Made by a program: the position numbers and the translations under genes. 64,000 bases of DNA from Streptomyces resistomycificus (GTDB lineage: Bacteria > Actinomycetota > Actinomycetes > Streptomycetales > Streptomycetaceae), in contig NZ_KQ948991.1 in NCBI RefSeq assembly GCF_001514265.1, positions 605,539 to 669,538 on the forward strand, written 5' to 3'. The notes beneath the pieces are model-generated. The model made no database searches. It was not told the origin of the DNA and saw nothing but the letters and a program-made list of their open reading frames with translations. Within the stretch, counting starts at the first letter, position 1. Every line of letters begins with the position of its first letter. Shown piece by piece: positions 1-9,015 of this stretch.

Positions 1-638
1 TTCATGCCCAGGCGGCGGGCCGCGAGGGAGAGCCCCGTGGCCTTGGAGAGGCCGAGGGGGAGGAGTTCGACGATGCCCTCGCCGGCCATCGCGACGGTGA
101 CGAAACCGCCCGCGGCCTTGCGCGCGGCCTCGGCGAGCTCGTCGTCCGTCAGCGTGGGGTGCTGTATGTAGATCTTGTTCAGCGGGGCGGTCCAGAGATC
201 GGACGCGTCCGTGAAGGGCGTCGCGGGAAGCGTGCCGGTGACCGCGTAACCGGGGCCCACCAGCACCTCGCCGTCCAGGCCGTCCCGGCTCGCCGCGAGG
301 TACAGCGGGCCGACCTCCGCCTCGATCTTCGCCAGTGCCACGCCGGCCAGCTGCCGGTCCAGCGTCACCGAGGTCAACAGGCGGTGCTCACCGGCGTGGT
401 AGACCTGCGCGCCCTGGCCGCAGACCGCGAGCCCGTCGTAGCCGAGGTCGTCGAGGATGTGCCGGGTCCAGGGGACCGCGCGGCCGGTCACGACGATGTG
501 AGCGGCGCCCGCCGCGGTGGCCGCGGCGAGCGTCTCACGAGTGCGCCGCGAGACCGACTCGTCGGAGCGCAGCAGCGTTCCGTCGAGGTCGGTCGCGATC
601 AGGCGGTAGGGGAAGCCCGGTGCGGCGGACGTACTCAC
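1..638 (-). CDS. HAD-superfamily (Cof-like) hydrolase, 3' end cut by window
   Basis: The protein starts with a GTG that overlaps the serS stop codon (GTGA), so it is translationally coupled to serS and lies downstream of it. Near residue 17 it has the nucleophile motif DLDGTLL of HAD phosphatases. Near the cut end, residues reading KATGLSLAARRLG match the loop that follows the substrate-recognition cap in Cof-type phosphatases. The family dephosphorylates small phosphometabolites in the cytoplasm; the substrate cannot be told from sequence. About 212 residues are visible and the C-terminus lies beyond position 1. Confidence 0.85.
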   Translation of the reverse strand, partial: MSTSAAPGFPYRLIATDLDGTLLRSDESVSRRTRETLAAATAAGAAHIVVTGRAVPWTRHILDDLGYDGLAVCGQGAQVYHAGEHRLLTSVTLDRQLAGVALAKIEAEVGPLYLAASRDGLDGEVLVGPGYAVTGTLPATPFTDASDLWTAPLNKIYIQHPTLTDDELAEAARKAAGGFVTVAMAGEGIVELLPLGLSKATGLSLAARRLGM

Positions 639-1912
639 TTGGCGACCGGCTCCAGGACCTCGCGGCCGCCCAGGTACGGGCGGAGCACCTCGGGGACCCG
701 CACGGATCCGTCGGCCTGCTGGTGGTTCTCCAGGATCGCCACGATGGTGCGCGGTACGGCGCACAGCGTGCCGTTCAGCGTCGCCAGCGGCTTGACCTGC
801 TTGCCGTCACGGACGCGGATCGACAGGCGGCGGGACTGGAACTCGGTGCAGTCCGAGGTGGAGGTCAGTTCGCGGTACTTGCCCTGCGTGGGGATCCACG
901 CCTCGCAGTCGAACTTGCGGGCGGCCGAGGAGCCGAGGTCGGCGGAGGCCACGTCGATGACCCGGAACGGCAGTTCCAGCGACGTCAGCCACTGCTTCTC
1001 CCACTCCAGCAGGCGCTGGTGCTCGGCCTGCGAGTCCGCCGGGTCGACGTACGAGAACATCTCGACCTTGTCGAACTGGTGGACGCGGAAGATGCCCCGG
1101 GTGTCCTTGCCGTGCGAGCCGGCCTCGCGGCGGAAGCAGGGCGAGAAGCCCGCGTAGCGCAGCGGCAGGCGGTCCGCGTCGATGATCTCGTCCATGTGGT
1201 ACGCGGCGAGCGGGACCTCGGAGGTGCCGACGAGGTAGAGGTCGTCGTCGGCGAGGTGGTAGACGTCCTGGGCCGCCTGGCCGAGGAAGCCGGTGCCGGC
1301 CATCGACTGGGGGCGGACCAGGGCGGGCGTCAGCATCGGGGTGAAGCCGGCCGCCGTGGCCTGTGCGATCGCCGCGTTCACCAGGGCGAGCTCCAGCAGG
1401 GCGCCCACGCCGGTCAGGAAGTAGAAGCGCGAGCCGGAGACCTTGGCGCCCCGCTCGACGTCGATCGCGCCGAGGATGTGGCCGAGCTCCAGGTGGTCCT
1501 TGGGCTCGAAGCCCTCGGCGCCGAAGTCACGCATGGTGCCGTGCGTCTCCAGCGTGACGAAGTCCTCCTCGCCGCCCACGGGCACCTCGGGGTGCACCAG
1601 GTTGCTGAGCTGGAGGAGGAGCTCCTTGGCCTCGGCGTCGGCCGTGTCGCGCTCGGCGTCGGCGGCCTTGACGTCGGCGGCGAGGGTGCTCGCCCTCTTC
1701 AGCAGCTCGGCCTTCTCGTCCGAGGAGGCCTTGGGGATGAGCTTTCCGAGCGCCTTCTGCTCGGCACGCAGCTCGTCGAAGCGGACGCCGGACGACCTGC
1801 GCCGCTCGTCGGCAGACAGGAGAGAGTCGACGAGCGCGACGTCCTCTCCACGGGCGCGCTGCGACGCACGCACACGGTCGGGGTCCTCACGGAGCAGGCG
1901 AAGGTCAATCAC
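635..1912 (-). CDS. serS: Seryl-tRNA synthetase
   Basis: This enzyme charges tRNA-Ser with serine. It has 425 aa, the usual bacterial length, and starts MIDLRLLREDP. An N-terminal antiparallel coiled-coil arm (about residues 25-105, rich in Ala/Glu/Lys) binds the long variable arm of tRNA-Ser. The class II core follows, with motif 2 around FRREAGSHGKDTRG and motif 3 around LNGTLCAVPRTIVAILE. The window also carries two tRNA-Ser genes. The upstream intergenic region is occupied by a DnaA-box cluster, and the HAD gene follows with a 4-nt overlap. Confidence 0.98.
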   Translation of the reverse strand: MIDLRLLREDPDRVRASQRARGEDVALVDSLLSADERRRSSGVRFDELRAEQKALGKLIPKASSDEKAELLKRASTLAADVKAADAERDTADAEAKELLLQLSNLVHPEVPVGGEEDFVTLETHGTMRDFGAEGFEPKDHLELGHILGAIDVERGAKVSGSRFYFLTGVGALLELALVNAAIAQATAAGFTPMLTPALVRPQSMAGTGFLGQAAQDVYHLADDDLYLVGTSEVPLAAYHMDEIIDADRLPLRYAGFSPCFRREAGSHGKDTRGIFRVHQFDKVEMFSYVDPADSQAEHQRLLEWEKQWLTSLELPFRVIDVASADLGSSAARKFDCEAWIPTQGKYRELTSTSDCTEFQSRRLSIRVRDGKQVKPLATLNGTLCAVPRTIVAILENHQQADGSVRVPEVLRPYLGGREVLEPVAK

Positions 1913-2452
1913 GTGACCCAGGCTACCGGTGCGGGGTCACGGCTCACGACTCACTATTCCGTGCTGCGTCGATTCGCGTCTTACGTTCCGTTATGAGGCA
2001 ATTGCCGATCGTGTCAAGGAAAAGCGTCTCACTCCCCGGGACGGGGCATGCGGCAAGCGTCGGGTTGACTGGATTCCCTTGTCCGGAGCGGGACTTGGGC
2101 CGGGTCTCGTCCACAGAAATCCACAGCCCCGAAAAGTTATCCACAGGGTGTGCGAAAGATCTGTGGACATCGGAATCGATCATTCCGAGTCGGGTGCGCC
2201 CAAGGGGGAATTCCCGCCCCAAACCAGAGTCACGCCCACTTTCGGGTGGAAATGAGTCGCTCCAAAGGATGGCGGAAGGGAAACGGGTGGACGAAGAGTG
2301 ACCTACGCGACTGTGGACGAATCCGGGGCCTGTAGGGCGATTTGTCGACTGAGTGGCGCTTCGTTGTCGACTTGTCCCCAGGTCGAGAAGCGCGCCTGTG
2401 GATAACTCCTGTGGATAACTAAAATATGCAGGTAGGAGCGGCTGGAAACGTT
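1913..2452. promoter_or_regulatory. serS-pheA intergenic region with DnaA-box cluster
   Basis: This 540-bp stretch has no plausible gene and is less GC-rich than its surroundings. It holds three perfect TTATCCACA boxes (2137-2145 on +; 2397-2405 and 2410-2418 on -). It also has close variants: TCGTCCACA at 2107-2115 (+) and 2312-2320 (-), ATGTCCACA at 2162-2170 (-), and weaker matches at 2117-2125 and 2372-2380. DnaA boxes in Streptomyces follow TTGTCCACA/TTATCCACA. A DnaA-titrating cluster (called D78) near oriC of S. coelicolor is known to me from memory; that this is the same locus is an inference. The serS promoter must also lie here. Confidence 0.75.
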
Positions 2453-3385
2453 CTAGAAACGCCCGTCCTGGCATCGCGCCACCCAGTCCGCCGCCGACAC
2501 GAACTCGTCATCCGAGGTCCCCGGGAACAGAGGGCGTACGTCCGCCACGTCCGCGTCCGCACGGGGGTACGAGCCGAGGAAGCGCACCTGGAGGCAGATC
2601 CGCTTGAGTCCCATCAGGGCTTCGGCGACCCGGCGGTCGGAGATGTGGCCCTCGGCGTCGATGCAGAAGCAGTAGTTGCCGATGCCCTCACCGGTGGGCC
2701 TGGACTGCAGCAGCATCAGGTTGATGCCCCGGGTGGCGAACTCACCGAGGAGGTCGCGCAGTCCGCCCGGGTGGTCGTCGCGCTGCCACAGCACGACGGA
2801 CGTCTTGTCCGCGCCGGTCGGCGCCGCCGGACGGGCGGGCCGGCCCACCAGAACGAACCGCGTCTGGGCGTTCTCCGCGTCGTGGATCCCCGTCTCCAGG
2901 GCCTCCAGGCCGTACCGGGCGGCCGCGAACTCGCCCGCGAAGGCGGCGTCGTAGCGGCCCTCCTGGACCAGACGGGCCGCGTCCGCGTTGGAGGCGGCCG
3001 ACTCCCAGGCGGCGTCGGGGAGGTTGTTCCTGAGCCAGTTGCGCACCTGCGGCTGGGCGGCCGGATGTGCGGAGACCGTCTTGATGTCGGACAGCTTGGT
3101 GCCGGGCCGGACCAGCAGCGCGAAGGTGATCGACAGCAGCACCTCGCGGTAGATGGTCAGCGGGGCGCCCGCGACCAGCTCGTCGAGCGTGGTGGTGATC
3201 CCGCCCTCGACGGAGTTCTCGATCGGCACGAAAGCGGCCTCGGCCTCACCCGCCCGCACCGCGTCGAGGGCGGACTGCACGGACACGTAAGGGATCAGCT
3301 CCCGGGTGGCCGCCTCGGGAAGCGTGCGCAGAGCGACTTCGGTGAAGGTGCCCTCAGGGCCGAGATACGCATAGCTCGCTGGCAT
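2453..3385 (-). CDS. pheA: Prephenate dehydratase
   Basis: This enzyme converts prephenate to phenylpyruvate in phenylalanine synthesis. It has 310 aa, the size of monofunctional actinobacterial enzymes without chorismate mutase. The periplasmic-binding-like catalytic domain (about 1-190) carries the signature TRFVLVGR with the essential Thr-Arg-Phe. An ACT domain (about 205-285) follows for feedback control by phenylalanine. In the ACT domain the usual ESRP appears as QSRP (LLQSRPTGEG) and the GALV region as GGLRDLL, typical family variation. The gene is transcribed toward serS and the DnaA-box region lies downstream of its stop. Confidence 0.97.
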   Translation of the reverse strand: MPASYAYLGPEGTFTEVALRTLPEAATRELIPYVSVQSALDAVRAGEAEAAFVPIENSVEGGITTTLDELVAGAPLTIYREVLLSITFALLVRPGTKLSDIKTVSAHPAAQPQVRNWLRNNLPDAAWESAASNADAARLVQEGRYDAAFAGEFAAARYGLEALETGIHDAENAQTRFVLVGRPARPAAPTGADKTSVVLWQRDDHPGGLRDLLGEFATRGINLMLLQSRPTGEGIGNYCFCIDAEGHISDRRVAEALMGLKRICLQVRFLGSYPRADADVADVRPLFPGTSDDEFVSAADWVARCQDGRF

Positions 3386-3464
3386 GACCTCACCCTAATG
3401 GGCCTTGCGGAACCCGGCGTGCGCGTCTCACCACAGCCCCTCGGGTGAGTGAACCCGCGTGACC

Positions 3465-4766
3465 TCAGCCTTCCAGCAGCGGCTGCCCCACGTACTCCCC
3501 CTCGGCCGCTCCGCCCGGCACCGCGAACAGGCCGCTCGCCTCGTGGCGGATGAACCGGGACAGGGCGTCGCCCCGGTCGAGCTTGCGCTGCACGGGGACG
3601 AAGCCGCGCAACGGGTCGGCCTGCCAGCAGACGAAGAGGAGACCGGCGTCGGGGACCCCGTCGCCGTCGATGCCGTCGTGGTAGGAGAACGGGCGCCGGA
3701 GCATCGCCGCGCCCCCGTTCTGGTCCGGCCGCGTGATCCGGGCGTGCGCGTTGAGGGGAACGACCAGATTGCCCTGGGCGTCGGTCTTCTCCAGGTCCAT
3801 CGCGGTCGTCTCGGTGCCCCCGGACAGCGCCGCCCCGTCGGACTTGCGGCGCCCGATGACGTCCTCCTGGGCCTTGATCGAGAGCTGCTCCCAGTCGTCG
3901 AGGAGCATGCGGATACGGCGTACGACGGCATAGGAGCCGTCGGCCATCCACGACGGGTCGCCCGAGCCGGAGGAGGGTACGAAGATCCGCCGGTCGAAGT
4001 CGGACTCGGCGGGCTTGGGGTTGCGGGTGCCGTCGAGCTGGCCCATCAGGTTGCGGGCCGTCATGGGGTGCGCGGTGGCGCCGGGCGTGCGGTTGAAGCC
4101 GTTCATCTGCCAGCGGACGCGGGCCGCGCTGCCCGCGTCCTTCTGGATCGCCCGCAGCGCGTGGAAGGCGACCAGCGCGTCATCGGCGCCGATCTGTACC
4201 CACAGGTCGCCGTCGCTGCGCCTCTTGTCGAGGTGGTCGGAGGAGAAGTCGGGCAGCGGGTCCAAGGAGGCAGGGCGCTGTTTCTCCAGCCCGGTCCTGG
4301 CGAAGAAGCTGTGGCCGAAGCCGAAGGTGACGGTGAGGGAGGACGGACCGGCGTCCCGGGCGACGTCCGTGTCGTCCGGCGTCGCCGCCTCGCCCGCCAT
4401 CAGCCGGCCGGCGGTCTGTGACCACCGGCGCAGCAGCGCGGCGGCCTCCTTGCGGCCGGCCCCCGCCCTCAGGTCGAACGCGACGAGATGGCCGCGGGCC
4501 TGGAGGCCCTGGGTGATGCCGGGCTGATGTTTCCCGTGAAACATCACCTGGCCGTCGCCCACGGAGGTGAGCGGGGTGGCCTCGGCCGGGCGGGCGGCGT
4601 AGCCCACGGCCCCGCCGGCCGCACCGAGGACGAGCCCGGTGGCGCCGGCGGTGCTGAGCAGCTTCCGCCGCGAGAGGTTCTCCGCACGAGGAGCGGCCTG
4701 GTCGGAGGTGGCCGCCTCTGGAGCCGCGTCGGGAGTACGGGCCTCCGGAATGGACTGGTCAGGCAT
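3465..4766 (-). CDS. dtpA: Tat-exported dye-decolourising haem peroxidase (DtpA/EfeB type)
   Basis: The protein has 433 aa. A twin-arginine signal around residue 33 (SRRKLLSTAGATGLVLGA) predicts export of the folded haem protein. The family GxxDG motif is seen as GQLDGTRNPKP, with the distal catalytic aspartate, and a His-Arg region HARITRP lies toward the C-terminus. It is the last gene of a copper operon, 9 bp after the CopC-CopD fusion gene. In S. lividans the equivalent peroxidase works with Sco and ECuC in extracellular copper trafficking and maturation of the oxidase GlxA; transfer of that role rests on identical gene order. A parS-like site overlaps codons near residue 75. Confidence 0.93.
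   Translation of the reverse strand: MPDQSIPEARTPDAAPEAATSDQAAPRAENLSRRKLLSTAGATGLVLGAAGGAVGYAARPAEATPLTSVGDGQVMFHGKHQPGITQGLQARGHLVAFDLRAGAGRKEAAALLRRWSQTAGRLMAGEAATPDDTDVARDAGPSSLTVTFGFGHSFFARTGLEKQRPASLDPLPDFSSDHLDKRRSDGDLWVQIGADDALVAFHALRAIQKDAGSAARVRWQMNGFNRTPGATAHPMTARNLMGQLDGTRNPKPAESDFDRRIFVPSSGSGDPSWMADGSYAVVRRIRMLLDDWEQLSIKAQEDVIGRRKSDGAALSGGTETTAMDLEKTDAQGNLVVPLNAHARITRPDQNGGAAMLRRPFSYHDGIDGDGVPDAGLLFVCWQADPLRGFVPVQRKLDRGDALSRFIRHEASGLFAVPGGAAEGEYVGQPLLEG
4529..4542. other. parS-like site inside dtpA
   Basis: GTTTCCCGTGAAAC differs at one base from the Streptomyces parS consensus GTTTCACGTGAAAC and lies in an imperfect 20-bp palindrome (4526-4545). ParB-binding parS sites cluster around oriC in Streptomyces, which fits this region. 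Binding despite the central mismatch is inferred. Confidence 0.5.
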
Positions 4767-4775
4767 GGTGATGGT

Positions 4776-6827
4776 TCAGCCGATCTGCGCGTTCTTGGAG
4801 ACGGTCGTCTGGTCGATGTCGGAGGTCCGCACGGTCACGGCGACCTTCCAGTCGCCGGCCACGGGGATCTGCACTCCGCTCGCCGCCCAGTGCCCGGTGG
4901 TGATGTGGTCGGGGACGACGGGCAGCGGCCCGATGTCCTTGGCCTCCAGGGTGAAGGCGATCTTCACTTCGGGGACGTCGAAGGCACGGCCGTTGGGCCG
5001 CTGTACGTAGACGTGCATCTCGTTGGCGCCCACGCGCGCGGGATCCAGGTCGACGGTGACGACGCCCTTGCCGTCCTCGCCGCCGGTGTCGAACGTCATG
5101 TCCAGGGTCACCGCCCCGGAGGACGGGGCGGTGGAGGAGGACGAAGCAGAGGTCGCCGCCTTGGCCGCTTCCTCGGTGCGGCCGGGTTCGGTCTGTGTCA
5201 GCACGGTGGTCACGGCGAGCAGCACGACCGCGACGCCCGCCTCGGCGAGCACCGAGCGGCGCAGCCCGAACCGGTTGGGGTCGGCGTCCCGCTCCCGCTT
5301 GTCCCGTGCCGCGTCCATCGCCGCCCGCTGCCGGGCGAGTTGCGCGGCTCGCTCGGAGCCGACGCCGTCGGACGCGCCGGCCCCCTCGGCGTCCCGCACG
5401 TCGTCGGATGCTCCGGCACCGCTCTCGGAGTCCTGGGCACCGTCCTCGGTACCCGCTGCGTCCCCGGTGGCCTCCCTGGCGCCGCCCTCCGCGTCTCCCG
5501 AGTCCGGTGACGCCCCCGGGCCGTCCTTGGCGCCCGCGGCCCCGGTACGCGCCGCGACCCGCTCCTTGTGCGGTGCGCTCTCGGCCCGCTGGACCGCCGT
5601 GTCCGCCAGCCGTGCCGTCCACCGGCGTGAGATGTACGCGACGCCCACGAGCAGCGCCACGAGTCCGATCTTGACGAGCAGCAGCTGGCCGTACCGCGTG
5701 TCGGTGAAGGCCGACCAGGAGCCCAGCTGGCGCCACGACTGGTAGGTCCCGGTCAGCACCAGCGCGACCACGCTGCCGAAGGCGACGGCGGAGAAGCGGC
5801 GTACTGCGGTCGCGTCGACGGGGGTGTCCGCGGGTGCCCGGTACAGCGCGACGAGCAGGGCCGTGAGCCCGCCGAGCCAGGCCGCGACGGCCAGCAGGTG
5901 GACGATGTCGACCGGCATGGCGATGCCCGCCTGGAGGCCGACCGAGGCGTGCTCGGACATCGCCCAGCTCGCGGCGAGCCCGGCGGCCACGACGGTCCCG
6001 CCGACGGCGAGCCCGAAGGTGAGGTCCCGCTTCTCCTGGTCCTCGCGCTTGTCGTACGCGCCGAAGAGGACCGCGATGAACAGCGCGGCCGCGGCGAGCA
6101 GCATCAGCCGGGAGACCAGCGCCGCGCCCGTCTTGGTCTGCAGCACCTGTCCGAGCAGGTCCAGGTCGAAGATGTCGCCGACCTTGCCGGAGCCGGTGTA
6201 GGAGCCGCGCAGGAGCAGCAGCAGGAGCGTGGCGGAGGTGAGCGTGAGCCAGCCGGAGACGACCAGCCGCTGCATGGCCCGTACGCCGGAGCCGCGCTGC
6301 CAGCAGGCGAGGACGAAGGCCGCCCCGCCGGCCAGGACGACGAACCCGGCGTACGACAAGTACCGACCGAGCCCGTACAGCCAGCCGACGACCCCGCCGC
6401 CCGCCGTGTCGCCGGAGACCGAGACGGAGGTGGACGAGGGCGCGCCGACGGAGAAGGTGTAGGCGCCGGCGACGGGGTGACTGTCCGCGGACACGACCTG
6501 GTAGGCGACGGTGTAGGTGCCGTCGGGCAGGCCGCTGTGGAGCCGGACGGAGTACGTCGTCCCGCTCACGTTGGACGGCTTGCCGTTCTGGACGGGCTTG
6601 CCCTTGGGGTCGAGCACGCGCAGCGAGTCGGCGGACAGCAAGACCTGTTCGGAGAAGGTCAGCGAGACCTGGGTGGGTGCCTTGTCGACCACCACCCCCT
6701 GCTGGGGGTCGCTGCCGGTCAGCGCGGCGTGCGCGGAGGCCGGCGCGGCCCCGGCCAGCAGCAGGCCGGCCGCGGCCAGGAGCAGCAGCACCAGGGTCCG
6801 GACGCGGGGGGTGATGGTCTGGGTCAA
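4776..6827 (-). CDS. CopC-CopD fusion copper protein with C-terminal YtkA-like domain
   Basis: This 683-aa membrane protein starts with TTG, chosen because GGAGG lies seven bases upstream. A signal peptide (to about 32) is followed by a CopC domain beginning HAALTGSDPQQG, whose first His would become the copper-binding N-terminus after cleavage. Next are about eight membrane segments of the CopD type (about 150-400), an Ala/Asp/Glu/Gly-rich linker of about 130 residues, another membrane segment and an extracytoplasmic YtkA-like beta domain ending VSKNAQIG. CopC/CopD proteins take up or buffer copper at the membrane. It sits between ecuC and dtpA in one operon. Confidence 0.93.
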   Translation of the reverse strand: MTQTITPRVRTLVLLLLAAAGLLLAGAAPASAHAALTGSDPQQGVVVDKAPTQVSLTFSEQVLLSADSLRVLDPKGKPVQNGKPSNVSGTTYSVRLHSGLPDGTYTVAYQVVSADSHPVAGAYTFSVGAPSSTSVSVSGDTAGGGVVGWLYGLGRYLSYAGFVVLAGGAAFVLACWQRGSGVRAMQRLVVSGWLTLTSATLLLLLLRGSYTGSGKVGDIFDLDLLGQVLQTKTGAALVSRLMLLAAAALFIAVLFGAYDKREDQEKRDLTFGLAVGGTVVAAGLAASWAMSEHASVGLQAGIAMPVDIVHLLAVAAWLGGLTALLVALYRAPADTPVDATAVRRFSAVAFGSVVALVLTGTYQSWRQLGSWSAFTDTRYGQLLLVKIGLVALLVGVAYISRRWTARLADTAVQRAESAPHKERVAARTGAAGAKDGPGASPDSGDAEGGAREATGDAAGTEDGAQDSESGAGASDDVRDAEGAGASDGVGSERAAQLARQRAAMDAARDKRERDADPNRFGLRRSVLAEAGVAVVLLAVTTVLTQTEPGRTEEAAKAATSASSSSTAPSSGAVTLDMTFDTGGEDGKGVVTVDLDPARVGANEMHVYVQRPNGRAFDVPEVKIAFTLEAKDIGPLPVVPDHITTGHWAASGVQIPVAGDWKVAVTVRTSDIDQTTVSKNAQIG

Positions 6828-6840
6828 GGTGATCCCTCCG

Positions 6841-7305
6841 TCAGTGTCCGGTCTTCGGGACGTACGTCGCCGACTTCACCGGCATCTTCACGACGACCGG
6901 GTCGGCCCCGGCGAAGTGCAGCTCGACGGAGACGGTCTGGCCCTGTTCGGGCTTGTGTTTCAGCTTGTCGAACATCAGGTGGTTGGCGCCGCTCTTGAAC
7001 GCGAGGCGTCCGTGGGCGGGGATGGAGAAGCGGGTGAGCTCCTCCATCGCGCCCCCGACCGTCTCGTGCATGGTGACCTCGCCGATGTCGCTGGTGACCG
7101 AGACCAGTTCGGCCTTCTTGCCGGTGTCGTTGACGATCGTCAGGTAGCCGGCCGCCATGTCGTCGGACACCGGCTGCGGCATGTAGGCGCCGGAGACGGA
7201 GATGTCGCCGCCTGTGCTGTCGGAGCCGGAGCCGGAGTCCGAACCGCAGCCGGTCAGCACCAGGGCCGCGGTGAGCACCGCGGCGGGCACCGCGAGCGGC
7301 CTCAC
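6841..7305 (-). CDS. ecuC: PCuAC-type extracellular Cu(I) chaperone lipoprotein
   Basis: The protein has 154 aa and a lipobox LTGCGSDSG, so it is anchored outside the membrane. The copper ligands of the PCuAC (DUF461) family, a pattern of two His and two Met, are seen as MHETVGGAM and later NHLMF. The GTG start overlaps the stop of sco (GTGA), so the two are translationally coupled. The copC-copD gene follows 13 bp downstream. In Streptomyces the equivalent protein passes Cu(I) to Sco for GlxA or cytochrome oxidase maturation; this assignment rests on family and gene order. Confidence 0.93.
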   Translation of the reverse strand: MRPLAVPAAVLTAALVLTGCGSDSGSGSDSTGGDISVSGAYMPQPVSDDMAAGYLTIVNDTGKKAELVSVTSDIGEVTMHETVGGAMEELTRFSIPAHGRLAFKSGANHLMFDKLKHKPEQGQTVSVELHFAGADPVVVKMPVKSATYVPKTGH

Positions 7306-7958
7306 GGCTTCTCACCCTTGACGAGCTTGGGAAGGTCCTTGGTGTAGTCGTCGACGGTGGCGTCCTCGCCGTAGAGGACGTAACCCGCGTCGGTCTTCGG
7401 GGAGAACGCGACGACCTGGGTGCCGTGCACGGAGACGGCCTTGCCGGTCTTCTTGTCCTTGTGCGTCGGCTCGATGGAGATGCCGAGGGTGCGGGCGCTC
7501 GCCTGGATGGTGGCGAAGTCGCCGGTCAGGCCGACGAACCGGCTGTCGATGCCCTTGAGCCACTTGCCGAGCTCGGAGGGGGTGTCGCGGTCCGGGTCGG
7601 TGGTCACGAAGATCACGCGCAGCTCGTCCTGTTCGGACTTGGGCAGCGACTTCTTGGCGACGGCGATGTTGTTCATCGTCAGGGGGCAGATGTCGGGGCA
7701 GTGCGTGTAGCCGAAGTACAGCAGCGTCGGCTTGCCCGCGGTCTCCTTGCGGAGGTCGTACTTCTTGCCCTGGGTGTCGGTCAGGACCAGGTCCGGCTTT
7801 TCGAAGGGCTGGTCGAGGACGGTGGCGGCCTTGTCCGAGCCGGCCTCCTCGGAGACCACGGAGACCGGTGAGCCGCTGTCGTTCTCGCTGCCGCACGCGG
7901 TCAGGGTCAGAGTGGCGGCGGCGAGCAGCGCGGCCGCGGCGAACGTCTTCTTGCGCAT
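7302..7958 (-). CDS. sco: Sco1/SenC copper chaperone lipoprotein
   Basis: This is a thioredoxin-fold copper chaperone of 218 aa. I chose the ATG at 7958 (MRKKTFAAAALL) because it directly precedes a lipoprotein signal with lipobox LTACGSEN. The Cu-binding CxxxC is seen in THCPDICPLTM, and the conserved His is expected in the VHGTQVV region near the C-terminus. Sco proteins deliver copper to cytochrome c oxidase CuA and, in S. lividans, to GlxA. It is the first gene of the tightly spaced run sco-ecuC-copCD-dtpA. Confidence 0.95.
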   Translation of the reverse strand: MRKKTFAAAALLAAATLTLTACGSENDSGSPVSVVSEEAGSDKAATVLDQPFEKPDLVLTDTQGKKYDLRKETAGKPTLLYFGYTHCPDICPLTMNNIAVAKKSLPKSEQDELRVIFVTTDPDRDTPSELGKWLKGIDSRFVGLTGDFATIQASARTLGISIEPTHKDKKTGKAVSVHGTQVVAFSPKTDAGYVLYGEDATVDDYTKDLPKLVKGEKP

Positions 7959-8070
7959 AGAAACATTTCCCAGATGTGGTGGTACCGGACGGCACCGGGG
8001 TCGCTCCGCAGGTCGACTCACGGTCGGCGGGCGGTCGTGAAGACCCCGGTGCGCACCGGGCGGGTGAGCG

Positions 8071-8811
8071 TCAGGCGTCGGTACGCCGACGTCCGGCGAG
8101 CACGCCGTACGCCACGCCCACCACGCCGATGACGATGCCGACGACGCCCAGGACGCGGGCGGTGGTGTCGCTGCTGTCGGCGGGGGCGGCGGTCTCGGCG
8201 GAGGCCTTCTCCGCGTCGTCGTCGGCCTTCTCGGTGGCCTCCGCGGTGGCGGACGAACCGTGGTGTCCGTCCTCGGAGGCGGCGGAGAGCGTCAGCACGG
8301 GCGCCGGGTTCTCGGGCTCCTCGGCGCCGTCCTCCTGTTCCTCGATCCAGCGGACGACCTCCTTGTTGGAGTACGTCTGGATCGCCTTGAAGACGAGTTC
8401 GTCGGTGTCCTCGGGCAGCGCGCCGACGGAGACGGGGAACTTCTCGAAGTAGCCGGGCTCCACGCCCTTGCCGGTCGCCGTCCAGGTGATCTTGGAGACC
8501 GCCTCGGTGAGCTGCCGGCCGTGCGCCTCGATGGGCTTGTCGAGCTTGGACTTGGTGACCTTGACGTCCCAGCCGGCCATCGGTTCCGGCATGACGGAGG
8601 AGAGCGGGTGGTCGGTCGGGAAGTTGACCTCGAGTTTGGTGGTCGAGGCGTCGTCGCGCTCGTTGGGGACCTTGAAGTCGATGACCGCGTAACCGCCCTT
8701 GGCGGCGGTGCCCTCGGGCTGCACGCTCACGTGTGCGAACGCGGGCGAGGACAGGACGACGACGGCCGAGGCGGCGACGGCGCCGGCGGCGGCGAGACGA
8801 GAGGCCTTCAT
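8071..8811 (-). CDS. YcnI-like (DUF1775) copper-binding membrane-anchored protein
   Basis: The protein has about 246 aa. The ATG at 8811 (MKASRLAAAG) has GGAGTG eight bases upstream and fits better than the GTG three codons earlier. The signal peptide ends at AFA, so the mature protein would begin HVSVQPEG. An N-terminal His is the copper-brace ligand of the YcnI family. One DUF1775 domain (about 30-170) is followed by an acidic Ala/Glu linker, a single C-terminal membrane helix and basic residues (GRRRTDA). It lies 112 bp upstream of sco, consistent with a role in copper handling. Confidence 0.9.
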   Translation of the reverse strand: MKASRLAAAGAVAASAVVVLSSPAFAHVSVQPEGTAAKGGYAVIDFKVPNERDDASTTKLEVNFPTDHPLSSVMPEPMAGWDVKVTKSKLDKPIEAHGRQLTEAVSKITWTATGKGVEPGYFEKFPVSVGALPEDTDELVFKAIQTYSNKEVVRWIEEQEDGAEEPENPAPVLTLSAASEDGHHGSSATAEATEKADDDAEKASAETAAPADSSDTTARVLGVVGIVIGVVGVAYGVLAGRRRTDA

Positions 8812-9015
8812 GAGGAGCACTCCACTCCGAGAGGCACCGGGATTCCCGGTGACGAAGCTGATGACGTGATGACGGTGATGAAGAGGGGTACGCGTGCGCG
8901 TGCGTCACCGATCATCCGGAACACGGAGACACGGGAACACGGACACACGCGCGTGCCGCACGACGGCGTCCCTCTCCACGGCTGTGCAAGGAGGTGGAGT
9001 TACGGTCGCGTCGCG

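Noticed and set aside
2426..3448. 340-aa plus-strand frame over pheA
   Set aside because: Antisense shadow; the minus strand encodes a full prephenate dehydratase with ACT domain.
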